In this document: positions 38,729 to 51,161 of the stretch, in pieces
Numbering within the stretch: the stretch's first letter is position 1
Layout of the letters: each line of letters opens with the position of its first letter
From: Coleophoma eucalyptorum
Taxonomy: Eukaryota > Ascomycota > Leotiomycetes > Helotiales > Dermateaceae
NCBI GenBank assembly: GCA_026120035.1
Contig: JALRME010000011.1
Coordinates: 682,001 to 746,000 of the forward strand
Reading direction: 5' to 3'
DNA length: 64,000 nucleotides
Notes under the pieces: model-generated
Databases searched by the model: none
What the model saw: only the letters and a program-made list of their open reading frames with translations
What the model was told of the DNA's origin: nothing
Translations under genes and position numbers: made by a program

Positions 38729-41625
38729 CTAAGTCGCTAGGCTTTGGCTGAGGCCGGATTTTCCAGGCCCAAGTTGCTTCTTAAGAGCACGAAGTTCCTC
38801 TTCAACACGTCGGCGTTGTTCCTGTTCGGCCTGGGCAATATCAAAGTCAGCTACAAAATCTGTATACCTTATGAAAACATGACAACTTACTCTCAATGCC
38901 TTGACATTCTCGGTCCTAGTGTCCCTCATCATCTTTTTGAACTCATTCTTTAGCACTGTTGTGCTTGTGTTTCCTGGGCTTGGAGCGCCATCAACGCCAG
39001 GGCTCTTCATGCCCAACCATTTGACCTTTTCATCGCTCAATTGTGCCTCGAGATTTTCGCGTTCATCTCTCAGTTTATCGATTGCACGCTCGAGATCTTC
39101 TCGCTCTTTCTCCCATTCAACGCTTGCCTTGGTCATCTGTTCATATTCTTCAATCGTCTCAGCAAGCTCCTTCTTCAATATCTTCTCCCGTTCCTCAGTT
39201 TCTCTTCCACCGGCTCCTTGCTTGGAATGTGCTGCTTGAAGATCCGCAATCTCAGCAATAAGGGAGGCATTCTTCTGGGAAAGCACATCGAGCTCTTTCT
39301 GGATGGCTGGATTCGCTGCTACTTCCGCTGCTCGCTGAGCACGACTTCCATAAGCCCCATCAAGTTCTGCGCGCGCTATAGTGACCTCGGTCTGCAACTC
39401 AGCAACCTTCTCAAACAAGCCTTCCATTTCTTTCTCTTTATGACCCATTTCCTTTTCTTTGGAAACAACCATCTCCTCGGACTTGGCATGAGCAGCAGCA
39501 GCAGCAGCCACTTGTGCTGTGAGTTGAGTGATCTTGGCTTCCGACTCTGCCAGCTTGTTTTGGATATCTGTTCCGCCGAGCTCGTGCTCAGCCTTGAGAT
39601 CTTTTATCTGTACTTCTAGAGCTTCAAGTTTCTCAGTTCGAGACTTGAGCTGCTCCTGCACGGCAGCGAATTGGTCATTGCGTGCGGCAAGCTCATCTTG
39701 AGCGGCCCGAACTGCTGCGGCTTCTCCACCTGCTTGATCTTGTAGGCGTAGATTCTCCATTTGCTTGACTTTGTCCAGCTGTTCCATTATTTCACTCATT
39801 TGTTGTCTGACTGAATTGGCATCTGCTTCAGTCCTCACAAGTAGAGCTTTTGTTCGTTCGAGTTCCTCGGTCTTCTGTGTGATCTCAGCATCTTTGGTAG
39901 CATCAGTTTTGCTGTTCAGTTCTCGCTGCTGCTTAATTTGGCGCTGCAGGACCTTCTTTTGGTCTTTCAGCGATGTAGCTTGCGAATAAAGCCATTGGAC
40001 CTTGGATGAAAATGCTGGGAGCGAGAAAGACTCATTTGGATCGCCACCCTCATCGTCAGATAGATCATCGTCGTCAGGTTCAAAACCTTGAGCCATTCTT
40101 GCCTGTCTTCGTTCCTGCTTCCTTCGCCTGATATCTGCCTGGCCGTTTTGAATGATTTCCCACAGTCCGGTCAAAACTGTTTCCATCTGGCCCTGATTGT
40201 CTTGGCCTCGGGCGCCATTACTTGCATTGCTAACGGCGTTAGATAATTCCATTTCCAGAGCACGAATCGTTTCCTGGAAATAAGCCAGCTGTTCGCGGTG
40301 ACCGTCGCCGGTGAGCCTGGGTGGCATAGGCTGGTTAGGGTTATGTGGAAGCAATACTCCTCGTACTTGGCTGTTAAGCTTTTCAATGGTTTCCTCCAAA
40401 GCTGCATTCGTTGCACTATCATTTTTCGATTGACGTTGGCTCTGACCAAGTTCTTTGATGCCACGCTCCAGATATTCCAGGTGACTAGATAGCAGCGCTC
40501 CAGCATCACCGGAGCTTTTAGCGCTACTAGTCTGGGCACGCGGTGGCTTGCCGTATGTTGACTCGTTCTGTGGATTTGCTTTGACAATAACAGCTCTTAA
40601 ACGGGTGTTCAAGTCCTCCAACCTCTCTTCTGTCACCGAAATGGTCTTTAACTGACTCTCAAGTTGATCCCTTGATGGTGACTTCAGAGGCGCTGGTATT
40701 GGATCCATGCTATCTCTGCGATCAAGACTTCCTCCTAACCCATCAAGGCGATCCGCTGTGCGGTATAAGCTTCTCTCATCAAATAAATCTTCTTCAGAGA
40801 CTGGATCCATGCTGATTCTTGCATTCGAATATGTATATATGCTTTCGGGACTCCCTGGCATTCCATTTGGTTGAGACGCGCCTTGAGATCTCTGTACCGT
40901 TTTCGGTCCTTTGTGGGTCATTTGCAGGATACCAGCTGTATGCTTTAGCAATCGATTCTGTGGCTCCATGAGACGTTTTTCCAGATTCCACAACTCTAAA
41001 GCAAGTTCTTCGCATTTTCTTTCGCTAGCTAATCGTTCCCGGTCTGCCTCTTGTACCTGGTCACTATTACTGTTTCGATTGCCTAAAAGACTTCGGCGTT
41101 TCCCTTGCAAATCTAGGCTTCTTTTCTTGTCGGTTGGTGAGTATAGCTTTGCCATAGATATGGCAGCATCTCTGTACTTGGACTGAATTGCCAGGTTTTG
41201 TCTTGTTGTCTCGATGCGTTGCGACAGTGCCTTAATCTGCTTCTTCAAATCATCCACCTCTTCCTGGGACAGAATCTCAAACTCCTTGCTATCTCCCAGG
41301 GCCGTTTCGACAAGGAGGTGGACTTGTATAGCATCGTTAACGTTGACAAGAGTTGAGCTTTGTGGCCGTGAAGTGTTTGACTGCCAGAGGTTAGAACACG
41401 CCGCAAGGGATGTGACGGTGCGCCAGGACATACAGGATTGTACCGGGGGCTCTCTTTCTCAAAACCGTTCATGATATCATTCCTATATCCTTCCAGTACT
41501 GTGCGTCCCGGAGGACTTGTAGGGCCCATCATTCGCCCTCCACTACCGGACCCTGAGCCATAACCATCTCTCTGCGCGGTGCCTGTTAAAGGACCGCCAA
41601 ACTGGTTCCCGCCTGACCTAGACAT
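38729..41625 (-). CDS. Uds1-family (up-regulated during septation) coiled-coil protein
   Basis: Large coiled-coil protein of 927 aa: exons 41625-41434, 41380-38891 and 38830-38729 (introns 53 and 60 nt, phase 0). After a disordered Gly/Ser N-terminus comes the Uds1 domain (about residues 86-215), recognisable by HLLVETALGDSKEFEILS followed by an EEVDDLKKQ heptad region and YRDAAISMAKLYS. Residues about 480-900 are almost continuous heptad repeats rich in Glu, Lys, Gln and Ala, so a dimeric rod is expected. The family was named from a fission-yeast gene induced at septation; a role at the septum or cortex is inferred by family only. The second intron is stop-free and a multiple of three, so retention would add 20 residues. 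The open frame extends upstream of 41625 but has no earlier ATG. Divergent from VPH1. Confidence 0.88.
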
Positions 41626-43701
41626 TTTGTTGCCCTGACTTGAAGGAAGGGGTTGTCGTCCTCCGAGCGGGTTCACTGAGCTTTCTCGTCCACTTGTTGT
41701 ACAGCGCAATTGTCTCGGGAGCTTACTGCATGGCGTTCGTAATCGTGACTTTCGTGATATTAAGTAAAGAGAATAGTAGACGCGAATGATTGCGGCCTCG
41801 CGAGGGGATTTGTAGACTTGCGCCTCCCCCCCAGCTGTGGTGGTTGTTCTGCTCGATGCTGTTCTGTTCTGGGGCTGTCCTGTAAACTTAATCGCTAGCC
41901 AGGGGTTGGTTGGGTTGCCCTTGCCGTGATGTTTCCAACCTTCGGGAAGGAAACCAGAATAAGGACTCAGCAGAAGGAATGCTTATAAATGGAAATTCCG
42001 CGACGTGGAGAGCGAAAAGAAGGGGAAAATGAGAGGATCCAAGTAGGGAGAGACTCGACGTCACCCCGAAGTGCGATATTCATTAACAATTTTAATCACC
42101 GACACCTTTGGCTGACGCGAGATGCAGTAGTAGATCTAGCGCCGGTACAGTAGAACAGTACGAGTACGAAAGGCCATCCATGACCTAAATTGGGTGCCAT
42201 CAGGGGCTGTGCACGTGGCGCAAGAGATGCTGAGCTGACGGCAGCCGTTTTCGCTTCATTATTCCATTGCTCAGTCGTGGTCGTGGATGACTGCGGTCCT
42301 ATGGAGTAAGCTACAACAATGTCGTATAAATGTATTACTAAGTGGCTCAGTCGCTGCTGAGCGAGTAAAAGCTGAGCAGTACAAGTGTACAAGTGTACAA
42401 CACACCAGTGGCACGGTCGGAACCTTTGCTCGAGTCCAAGTGAGACTCTGTTGCTTTCGCTTTCCTAGCATTAGAAGTGGCCTCGACAGTGCAGTGCCAC
42501 ATCATACAAAGCGAGAGAAGGCGAAGTGGGTTTCCTCGTGGATCTTCATATTGCCACCGGACAAGCTTCGTTCTGGATAACAGCGGAGAATTTCCATTGT
42601 CGCTTCTGTACTTTGACTTCAACGCTATCAAAATGCCCCGTACGAACCTCCTGCAATATACTGCATTCCACGAAGTTTCAACCACAACTCTGATTTAATC
42701 TACACTTCCTGCCACGCACGTCAAAGAAACGTCAGGGCCGGCTGGTTGGTGGCTGGTTGATGGTGTTTCGCAATGGAGGTTATTGATTTTCGCGAGCTTG
42801 CTCTGTGGTGGTGGTGCATTTTGTCTCTTTCCTGTTCTTGTCAAATCATACCGAATAATGAGCATATCGATTTGCTCGAAGCCTGAAAGCTTTAAATACC
42901 TTTATGAATACTCTTATTTTATGCAATATCTCTATTGGAATGCATTAGAGTCTATCAGTGCGTACTGCGGGCATAAATTAATCTATGTAGCGTTGGACAA
43001 CAAAGATGCCATCTCCGTATGGATTCAAGAGCAGGACTCGAGCTGATTGTCCACTGAGTGAACCTTGAGTGTACAATTGTAAAAGCAAAAGGTTGGAGGA
43101 CTGCTTTGCGTGCCCGATGCACCACTAGTCACTGATCCCAAGCTGAGACGGTCTTGCAACCTAGGAATCCCGGTCTCGGGATATGTTTGGTACGAAAGAA
43201 ACATTGAACAGCTTGGGTAAGAAGACCATCAGTTAGTCATGGAGTGGAATAGAGATAAAGATTACGCCAATGACTCTGTGCCTTGTAGTTTGTCTTAGTT
43301 GGAATGATATTGATCTAAAGATTCAAAGAGAGGGGAGTTGGTGAAAGGCGAAGATTGCTGAAGTAGAATAAAGGTTGAGTTTGCAAGAAGGGAAATGGAG
43401 GTAAACAATCGTGATCATGAATCTATGCTGAGGTGATTTGGGGGGTGGGGTGTTCAATTTAATAACCACAGTTGCTTAAGATAGGTGTGGCGGCGTTTTA
43501 TGGAGTAGATAGATGTACCTGCATCAATTGGGGAAGCTCAACATAACGAGGAACCAGCCTGGTGTCAAATCACGTGATGACAAGCTCCATTTTCACCAGG
43601 AAGCTGTCAGGACGACGCAACCTCACGATACTTGCAACTTTGCATCCACCCGCCTCCCCACCATCGCAGAAGATCTGGCATCTGGCCTACGTCTTTTCGC
43701 T
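41626..43701. promoter_or_regulatory. Divergent promoter region, Uds1-family gene / VPH1
   Basis: About 2.1 kb between two starts. Contains a perfect ATCACGTGAT palindrome close to VPH1 and GCTGGTTG repeats near 42740-42760. No credible ORF; two small ORFs at 42783-43046 and 42287-42685 show nothing recognisable. Confidence 0.55.
43569..43578. promoter_or_regulatory. ATCACGTGAT E-box palindrome upstream of VPH1
   Basis: Perfect 10-bp palindrome centred on CACGTG, about 124 bp before the VPH1 start codon. CACGTG is bound by bHLH proteins such as Cbf1/Pho4-type factors in fungi. Function here is inferred from position and perfection only. Confidence 0.5.
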
Positions 43702-46427
43702 ATGGCTCCAAAGGAAGATACCATGTTCCGCTCTGCGGACATGAGCTTGACACAACTATACATCTCCAATGAGATTGGACGAGAGATTGTGAATGCTTTG
43801 GGAGAGCTCGGTCAGATTCAATTCCGCGACGTACGTATCCTGTGACTGGGGACTTGATCATCTCGAATCTAATACAGCTTGTAGTTGAACTCAGATGTCA
43901 CTGCCTTCCAACGTACCTTCACGCAAGAGATTAGGAGACTCGACAATGTTGAGAGACAGCTACGTAAGTACAGCGTGGGTGCTAGTTATTCCAGCTAACC
44001 AGTCTGTTTGTACAGGCTACTTCCATTCCCAGATGGACAAAGCTGGAATCCCTCTCCGAAAGCTTGACCTTGATGTTGATACGCTTGCTACCCCTTCTGC
44101 CACCGAAATCGACGAACTTTCCGATCGCAGCCAAAGTCTTGAGCAGCGCATTGCATCCTTAAACGACAGCTATGAGACACTGAAGAAGAGAGAGGTTGAG
44201 TTGACAGAGTGGAGATGGGTTCTCAGAGAGGCAGGAGGCTTCTTTGATCGTGCACATGGAAACGTGGACGAGATCAACCGAACATCCATGGAGGCTGATG
44301 ACGCCCCACTTCTTCAAGATGTTGAACATAACGGTCAAAATGGAGACGCGGAAAGATCATTCTCCGTCATGAACATTGGCTTCGTTGCTGGTGTCATCCC
44401 CCGAGAGCGTGTTGCTGCGTTCGAGCGTATTTTGTGGCGTACACTCCGAGGGAATCTCTACATGAACCAATCCGAGATTCCTGAGCCTTTAATTGACCCC
44501 ACAAACAATGAGGCTGTCAACAAGAATGTCTTTGTCATTTTTGCTCATGGAAAAGAGATTATTGCAAAGATTCGCAAGATCTCCGAGTCCCTCGGCGCTG
44601 ACCTTTACAGCGTCGACGAAAATAGCGACCTCCGCCGCGATCAAATCCACGAGGTTAACACCCGCTTAGGTGAACTTGGTAGTGTACTCCGCAACACCAA
44701 GCAGACCCTCGATGCCGAGCTCACACAGATTGCACGAAGCCTGGCTGCATGGATGGTCATTATAAAGAAAGAGAAGGCAGTTTACCAGACCCTCAATCTG
44801 TTCTCCTATGACCATGCCAGGAAGACTTTGATCGCCGAAGCTTGGTGTCCCACTAACTCTCTCCCACTTATCAAGTCGACCCTTCATGATGTTAACAACA
44901 GAGCCGGTTTGTCCGTTCCATCGATCATCAATGAAATCAAGACGAACAAGACTCCACCAACATACCAGAAAACGAATAAATTCACGGAAGGATTCCAGAC
45001 CATTATCAATGCGTATGGTACTGCTAAATACCAAGAAGTCAACCCTGGTCTTCCAACGATTGTTACCTTTCCTTTCCTCTTCGCCGTCATGTTTGGTGAT
45101 TTTGGACATGGTTTCCTCATGGTCTGTGCAGCATCAGCAATGATCTATTGGGAAAAGCCACTCAAGAAGGTTCGAGATGAACTGTTCGGTATGGCTTTTT
45201 ACGGTCGCTACATCATGCTCATGATGGGAATCTTCTCCATGTACACTGGTCTTATCTACAACGATGTCTTCTCGAAGTCCTTGTCTCTTTTCCCTAGTGC
45301 CTGGGCTTGGCCAGACAACTTCAAAGCTCACGACACAGTCGAAGCCCACTTGAAGAGCGATTACCGTTACCCATTCGGTCTTGATTGGCAATGGCACGGC
45401 ACTGAGAACGATCTTTTATTCTCCAACAGTTACAAGATGAAGCTCAGTATCATCATGGGATGGTTTCACATGACCTACTCGTTATGCCTTTCTTATATCA
45501 ACGCCAAGCATTTCAAGACGCCAATTGACATTTGGGGCAACTTCATTCCTGGCATGCTCTTCTTCCAGTCAATTTTCGGATATCTGGTCTTCACCATCAT
45601 CTACAAGTGGTCAATTGACTGGTATGCCGTTGGCCAATCACCTCCTGGACTGTTGAACATGTTGATTTATATGTTCTTGTCTCCCGGCTTTGTAGAAGAG
45701 CCTTTGTATAGTGGTCAAGGACCTCTTCAAATTTTCCTCGTGCTCATTGCCCTCGTCCAAGTCCCTATCATGCTTCTCTTGAAGCCATTGTACCTTCGAT
45801 GGGAGCACAACAAAGCTCGCACCCAAGGCTACAGAGGCATTGGTGAGACTTCTCGTATTAGTGCACTGGACGGTGACGATGACGAAAACACCCTTGATGG
45901 TAGAGCAAGCATGAACAGTGATGGAGAAGGTGTTGCTATGATTACGCAAAATATCGGGGACGATGAGGAGCACGAAGAATTCGAGTTCTCCGAAGTCATG
46001 ATTCACCAAGTCATTCACACCATTGGTATGTACACACCATTTATTACCTTTCGTAGCCTGGTACTAACATATGCTAGAATTCTGTCTCAATTGTGTTTCT
46101 CACACTGCCTCCTACCTACGACTCTGGGCCCTTTCGCTTGCCCACCAACAGCTTTCTGTTGTGCTCTGGACCATGACCATCGCCATTGGACTCGGCAGCA
46201 GCGGTCCAGTTGGAGTCGCTCTGCTGGTCATCACCTTCGCTGCTTGGTTCTTCCTAACGATTGCAGTGTTGGTTGTCATGGAGGGTACCAGTGCTATGTT
46301 GCACAGTTTGCGTCTCCATTGGGTCGAAGCCATGAGCAAACACTTCATGGGTGATGGAATTCCATTTGAGCCATTTTCCTTCAAGCAAATGTTGGAGGAT
46401 GACGAGGCAGCGGCAGACATTAGTTAG
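43702..46427 (+). CDS. VPH1: V-type proton ATPase subunit a, vacuolar
   Basis: Membrane subunit a of the V-ATPase Vo sector; forms the proton half-channels against the c-ring and anchors peripheral stalks. Four exons: 43702-43830, 43885-43963, 44016-46025 and 46078-46427 (introns 54, 52 and 52 nt; the last has a GTACTAACAT branch site) give 855 aa, normal for the family. The N-terminal cytosolic half has the [21 protein letters not shown] start and coiled coils. The membrane half starts at about [15 protein letters not shown]. The essential channel arginine is R754 in [19 protein letters not shown], coded just after the last intron; without that splice the frame ends wrongly. An acidic loop ([22 protein letters not shown]) precedes it. 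Identity is very secure; fungi of this type usually have one subunit a, so I use VPH1. Confidence 0.96.
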
Positions 46428-47174
46428 ATTTTCCTTAGTGTTTTCGATTCGATCCTTCCATCCTGTACACCAAACCTCTTGTAGAAGTAAGACTTTGACC
46501 CTGTAGCCTGCTAGCCAAATTAAGTTTCTAGAATAAACAGAAACAAACGGACCAGATCTCCGAACTGACAGCATGACGGAGACCACCACTAACGACCACC
46601 GACCATGTCCGTCGAGTGTCCGGTTTATGCCGCAGCAGGAACCCACAAGCCGGTCTACGCGTGGAGGGTTCGAATGGCTCAGAAACCGTGGGTCTCCCTT
46701 ATTTGAGAAAGCAACATCTCCACCACAACGTATCACGTTTTAACCCTCACGCTCAGTGGCAGGATCGGGCTGGCTGACACTGCCGGGGCCAATCACGGGA
46801 GGGCGGTTCAGTCCAGGGCAGCTGGACGAGACGAGACGAGACGAGAAGAGCCGGGCCAGCACGGGCAGCACAGCCAGCACAGCCAGCACAAATCCAGCAA
46901 GCAAACTGCAGACCGATAAGAGCTCCAGAAGAGTTTCACCGCCGCCAAGCTCTCGCGATTGCAATCCCCCACATTTTTCTTTTCCTTGTTACAACAATCC
47001 TACTTCTCTCTTCACAGCCCTTTATTTTCTCTTTTTCTGTCTCCTGTCCCCAGACACAAAGAGGTTTAGCTCTGAATCCACGGCCATCCTCATCCATTTT
47101 GTTGAGCGGTAATTCCTGCACTTCAACTGCACAAAGATAGAGACAGACATAACTCTACGCCACTTTTGTTAACC
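46428..47174. promoter_or_regulatory. Intergenic VPH1 / aminotransferase with short repeats
   Basis: Same-strand spacer of 747 bp holding the VPH1 3' UTR and the aminotransferase promoter. It has four GACGA pentamers plus a variant (46825-46849) and a CAGCACAGC-type array (about 46853-46895). Just before the start the sequence becomes CT-rich (46975-47050), typical of fungal core promoters. Confidence 0.55.
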
Positions 47175-49124
47175 ATGTCTTTCAACAATCGCAAGTTCTC
47201 TATGAATCGCTCTTCAGGCGTGCCTAGAGAATCTACAACCACCCGCAGATTCAGCACGGGCCAGCCAAGCCAGAGTGGTATGTCTTCTTCCTCTCAAATC
47301 ACTCCTCTTTGCGTTGTGCTTTTTTTTTGTCTGGTGCTTTTTTTTTGTCTGGGCGGCGTTCAACCGTGGGACAAAATCTGGGGTAGCCAAGAATACACGA
47401 CATGAGGTTCCCCTCTCTCTGCTTGCTGAATTTTATGGTTCCAAAGAGTCTTACTGATCATTCTATATGAATACAGAAAACAACTCAAGGATCCATCGTC
47501 AATTCCGAAATGCTCACGAAGGCCACCGCTCGCATGCTGGTCTTGACCCTACCCGAGCCAGTACTGGAGTCGTGTAAGTTAACCATGGCACAACCGCACG
47601 TTAATACACTAATACAATCGAAGATGGTGCACGGAGCGTGCAATTGAACAAGGCTTTGGCGACGAACCCGAGAAATGGGCAAACCTTGGACAGGGAGCTC
47701 CTGAGGTAGAGGATGGAATCGAGGGCAGTTTCAAGAGGCCTACTGAGATCGACATCACCAATGCTGGCAGAGAATATGGCCCAACTGCTGGTATAAAGCC
47801 TCTCAGAGCTGCCGTTGCAAACCTCTACAACGTCCACCACAGAGCAGGAAAAAGCTCCCAATATTCTTGGGAGAACGTCTGTATTGTTCCTGGTGGCAGA
47901 GCTGGTTTGATCCGTATTGCTGCTGTATTGAACAATGCATACTTGGGATTCTTTATTCCAGATTACACGGCATACAACGAGATGTTGTCGCTTTTCAAGA
48001 ACGTGAGCATCCTCATTAGCATCGACACTATCATCAGTATTGACCTCATTCTAGTTTGCTGCTATTCCATCCCCATTGTCCGAGTCCGATGGCTACCACA
48101 TCAACCCCGACAAGATGTGAGATGTTTTTTACAAATAATATGCCATAAATACTGACTCAATATAGCGCTGAGGAGATCGCCCGTGGTACATCTGTCATTC
48201 TGACCTCGAACCCACGTAATCCTACAGGAAAGGTTGTCAAGAACCCAGAACTTGCAGAGATACAAGATATTTGCCGTGATCGCGCAACCTTGGTGATGGA
48301 TGAATTCTACTGCGGTATAATCTCTTGCTTACTTTGAAATTGCTCTCATTAACTTACTATTTCCTAGGTTACAACTACACCTCTGAGTGTGATGGCACTG
48401 TTATTAGTGCGGCTGAGAACGTTGATGATGTTGACGAGGATGATGTTTTGATCATTGATGGTCTTACCAAGCGCTTCAGATTACCCGGATGGAGAATTGC
48501 GTGGATCGTGGGACCCAAGGAGTTCATCAAAGCCATCGGATCTTGTGGTTCTTACCTTGACGGTGGTGCTGCCGTACCATTCCAAGAGGCCGCTGTTGAG
48601 ATGTTGGAGCCAGAGAAGGTAAAGGTTGAGATGAAGGCTCTGCAGACTCATTTCAGGGTAAGAATCCCCCCATCTGTTGAAAGGAGATTTATATTTACAT
48701 AACCCTTACAGGAAAAACGTGACTATGTCATTGGCCGTCTTCGTGAAATGGGGTTCAAGATTAAGACTGTACCCGACTCGACCTTTTACATCTGGCTTGA
48801 TCTCGAGGGTTTACCGTTCGCCATCAGTGACGGATTGAACTTCTTCCAAGCTTGTCTGGAAGAGAAGGTTATTGTCGTTCCCGGAATCTTCTTCGACTTG
48901 AATCCTAGTAAGAGACGTGATCTGTTTGATAGTCCTTGCCATCATTTCGTGCGTTTCAGTTACGGTCCAAAGCTAGAGACGCTAAAGATGGGTCTTGATG
49001 GTATCGAGAGAGTTGTTAAGAAGTAAGTCGCTTTTATCGATTCCGTCATGTTTCACGCGCGTTACTATGGGAAGTAGAGCTAATACTATGGCACAGGTTC
49101 AAGGCTGGTGCACATCTTGACTAG
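47175..49124 (+). CDS. PLP-dependent aminotransferase, class I/II
   Basis: Fold-type I aminotransferase of 472 aa. Eight exons: 47175-47277, 47477-47573, 47624-48002, 48055-48116, 48166-48314, 48368-48657, 48712-49022 and 49097-49124; the first intron is 199 nt, the others 49-74 nt. Family motifs: NLGQGAPE near the N-terminus, YGPTAGIKPLRAAVANLY, the PLP-pocket SNPRNPTGK, DEFYCGY, and the Schiff-base lysine K298 in DGLTKRFRLPGWR, with R306 eight residues later as the phosphate-binding arginine. The C-terminus has VRFSYGP with the expected carboxylate-binding Arg. An acidic Asp/Val patch (about 282-290) lies before the lysine. The substrate cannot be read from sequence; it is not an obvious cytosolic AspAT. 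No clear presequence. If the last intron is retained the protein ends at VVKK. Confidence 0.9.
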
Positions 49125-50365
49125 GATATTCCTCCCTTTTGATAAATATTGGCAGTTCTTTATACCATCGTATATATGGAAATCTGGGCATCGTTTTGGA
49201 AAATATAGATTTCGATTTTGACGACTATACACATCACCCTTCGTGTCTTTGAGCCCAGCCGTTACAACAGTGATAGAACTGAGATCTAAAATCTCTTAAC
49301 TCTCCCCCTTGATAATTTCTGATAAATCTCTTGTTTAGTATATTTGTCCGTAACAAGACATAGAATATTAGTATGCATTTAGTAGTCCTCAGTACGAGAT
49401 TTGTGTTTTATGACTAAATTTCCTGTCACAAAGCTTTTACTAAATGACAATAGGTATAGTCATTGAGGCCAACCATTAAATCTACAAACTAGATAGCAAG
49501 ACAGACTACTTCAGTGTCTTCTAGTCTCAGTTATGGCCAAGCCCGGGTTGTGAGGAGGTTCCAAAAGAAAGGCGAGTAGGAGGCAAAACGGTACGTTACG
49601 CGGGCATGTCGAGGGTCTGCTTGGCAGCAAAGCATCAGCGAGACATAACCCCAATTGCCTTTTTAGTCAAATCCAAGGCAATGGCTTGCCCAGCCAGGCT
49701 CAGACACACCTCACAACCCGAGGTCCTCGGCACGTCTTCAGCTTGATTGATGGTCTTGAATCCTTAGCCGTGTCTGAAGGATCCAAGATCAGCCAACCAG
49801 CTAAGCTATCCTGGTCAGCCTCTAGGTTGATCAACTCCATCAAAAGCATTGACAAAGACCAGACTTAAATCTTGACGATCCATTGGCGACATGGATTCAG
49901 TCTAGTGCAGGTACGAACGAAAGTTTCTTTTCACTTGGTACGAGAGAGGAAGGAGGGGAATTAAGCGACGGATGGGTCGCGAATGCTTGCTGCGGAGTCT
50001 GACTTATTGTCTTTTCGTTTTGTAGTATTTGTCCACAGAAAAGATTGTTTAACAAGTGTTTCGAGTGCTACATCCCTTGAATAATTATATGCGTACACTT
50101 TGAGAGATTTGCTACCGAATTTGACCTAGGAAGTAATGTAGACATCATTAATCCTCGAGTTAGGAAGTGCTTGGGTCCGAGGTCTCCTAGAACTAGCAAG
50201 TCTTGCTAATGTTCGATAAATCTGCTCGAGCGGCGCTCGGAGATATCCTTTGAAGTTATCTCTTATGGTTAAGACCAAGCTTGTCATTCTTCCTATTACT
50301 ACTGACTTTCCCAAGATCGTTCTGCACAGCATGTGATGCGAGGGCGACATACTCCTTCGCTCAGA
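49125..50365. other. Intergenic region
   Basis: About 1.2 kb between the aminotransferase and the decayed transcription-factor tail. AT-rich at the left, mixed later. A 60-codon ORF (49686-49868) has no support. Further remnants of the factor may extend to about 50.1 kb but are not recognisable. Confidence 0.4.
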
Positions 50366-51161
50366 TCATGGGCGCTCCTTCCTCTTCCTGTACATACTTT
50401 CTAAACCAGATGACCAATGCACAAGGATAACATGGTACGAGTACCAAGCCCATGGCGTGATGTCGTCTCTTGCTCGATAACGTCCACCAGTCACGACTGC
50501 CTCAAGACATAGGTGAATGATGGATCGACTGCCTGTTTTCCATGGTCCTACGTGAATATGGCACAATACTTCGGCTCCTGTTAACACTCTACTCGACAGT
50601 GGCCTATCTAGGACAACGGGATACTGTGCAAACTATTCCCTTTCTGCGTACTCCAGAGTGGTGTCCTGAATACTCTTGCTTTCCGAGCATGGCAAGGAAG
50701 CTTGACCACAATTCTCATTTACTCTCTCCTAAATGGACTGAGCGAAGCGCGATCAGGCCATCTTGCATTTAAAATGGAGCTATGGCGGTTGCGTCCCATG
50801 TTGCTATTTATTCCGTCGAGAATATCTTGGCCTGGACCTGGATCACGGGAAGTGCTTGTAAGCACCATAACGGAGATGGAAGCTCGAACCTCCCAATCTT
50901 TTCCACGTTCAATGCTGCGAAATCGTTGTGTAGAAATTGTCCAACGGATAAACTCGTGAAGCTCCAATTGATTCTGTACAGTCTCTATCAAACGAGGCTG
51001 TGATACTACCATGATACTGCTTGCAACCAGCAACAGGCCCAGCCTTGCTAAGAACCATTGAGTGAGGAAGTAGTCGTGGTACTATCCTAAGCACAGCTTG
51101 CGTACCGCCGTCAAATTGCTTGGATAGATGAAGTGCGACTGCAGATTGTAGAGTAATTGAG
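50366..51161 (-). pseudogene. Decayed C-terminal regulatory domain of a C2H2 fungal transcription factor
   Basis: Downstream of the stop of the two-finger gene, the minus strand still reads protein-like in shifting frames. One base shift gives VDTAIKIAQLLYNL...NLTAVRKLC, interrupted by TAG and continuing as YHDYFLTQWFLARLGLLLVA; further on, ITPWAWYSYHVILVHWSSGLE resembles the PWxVYLxxLxVWxxG block near the end of C2H2 plus fungal-specific regulatory-domain factors. No set of GT-AG introns that I could build joins these pieces. I infer a frameshifted, stop-containing remnant of the original C-terminal domain. An unusual multi-intron gene is the alternative. Confidence 0.4.

Noticed and set aside
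43876..43884. Earlier AG acceptor (ACAG at about 43873-43876) for VPH1 exon 2
   Set aside because: It would shift the reading frame; the next AG (43883-43884) restores the conserved [10 protein letters not shown].
46660..46690. GGGTTCGAATGGC, B-box-like word
   Set aside because: The arms do not pair (GGG against GGC), and no A-box lies upstream.
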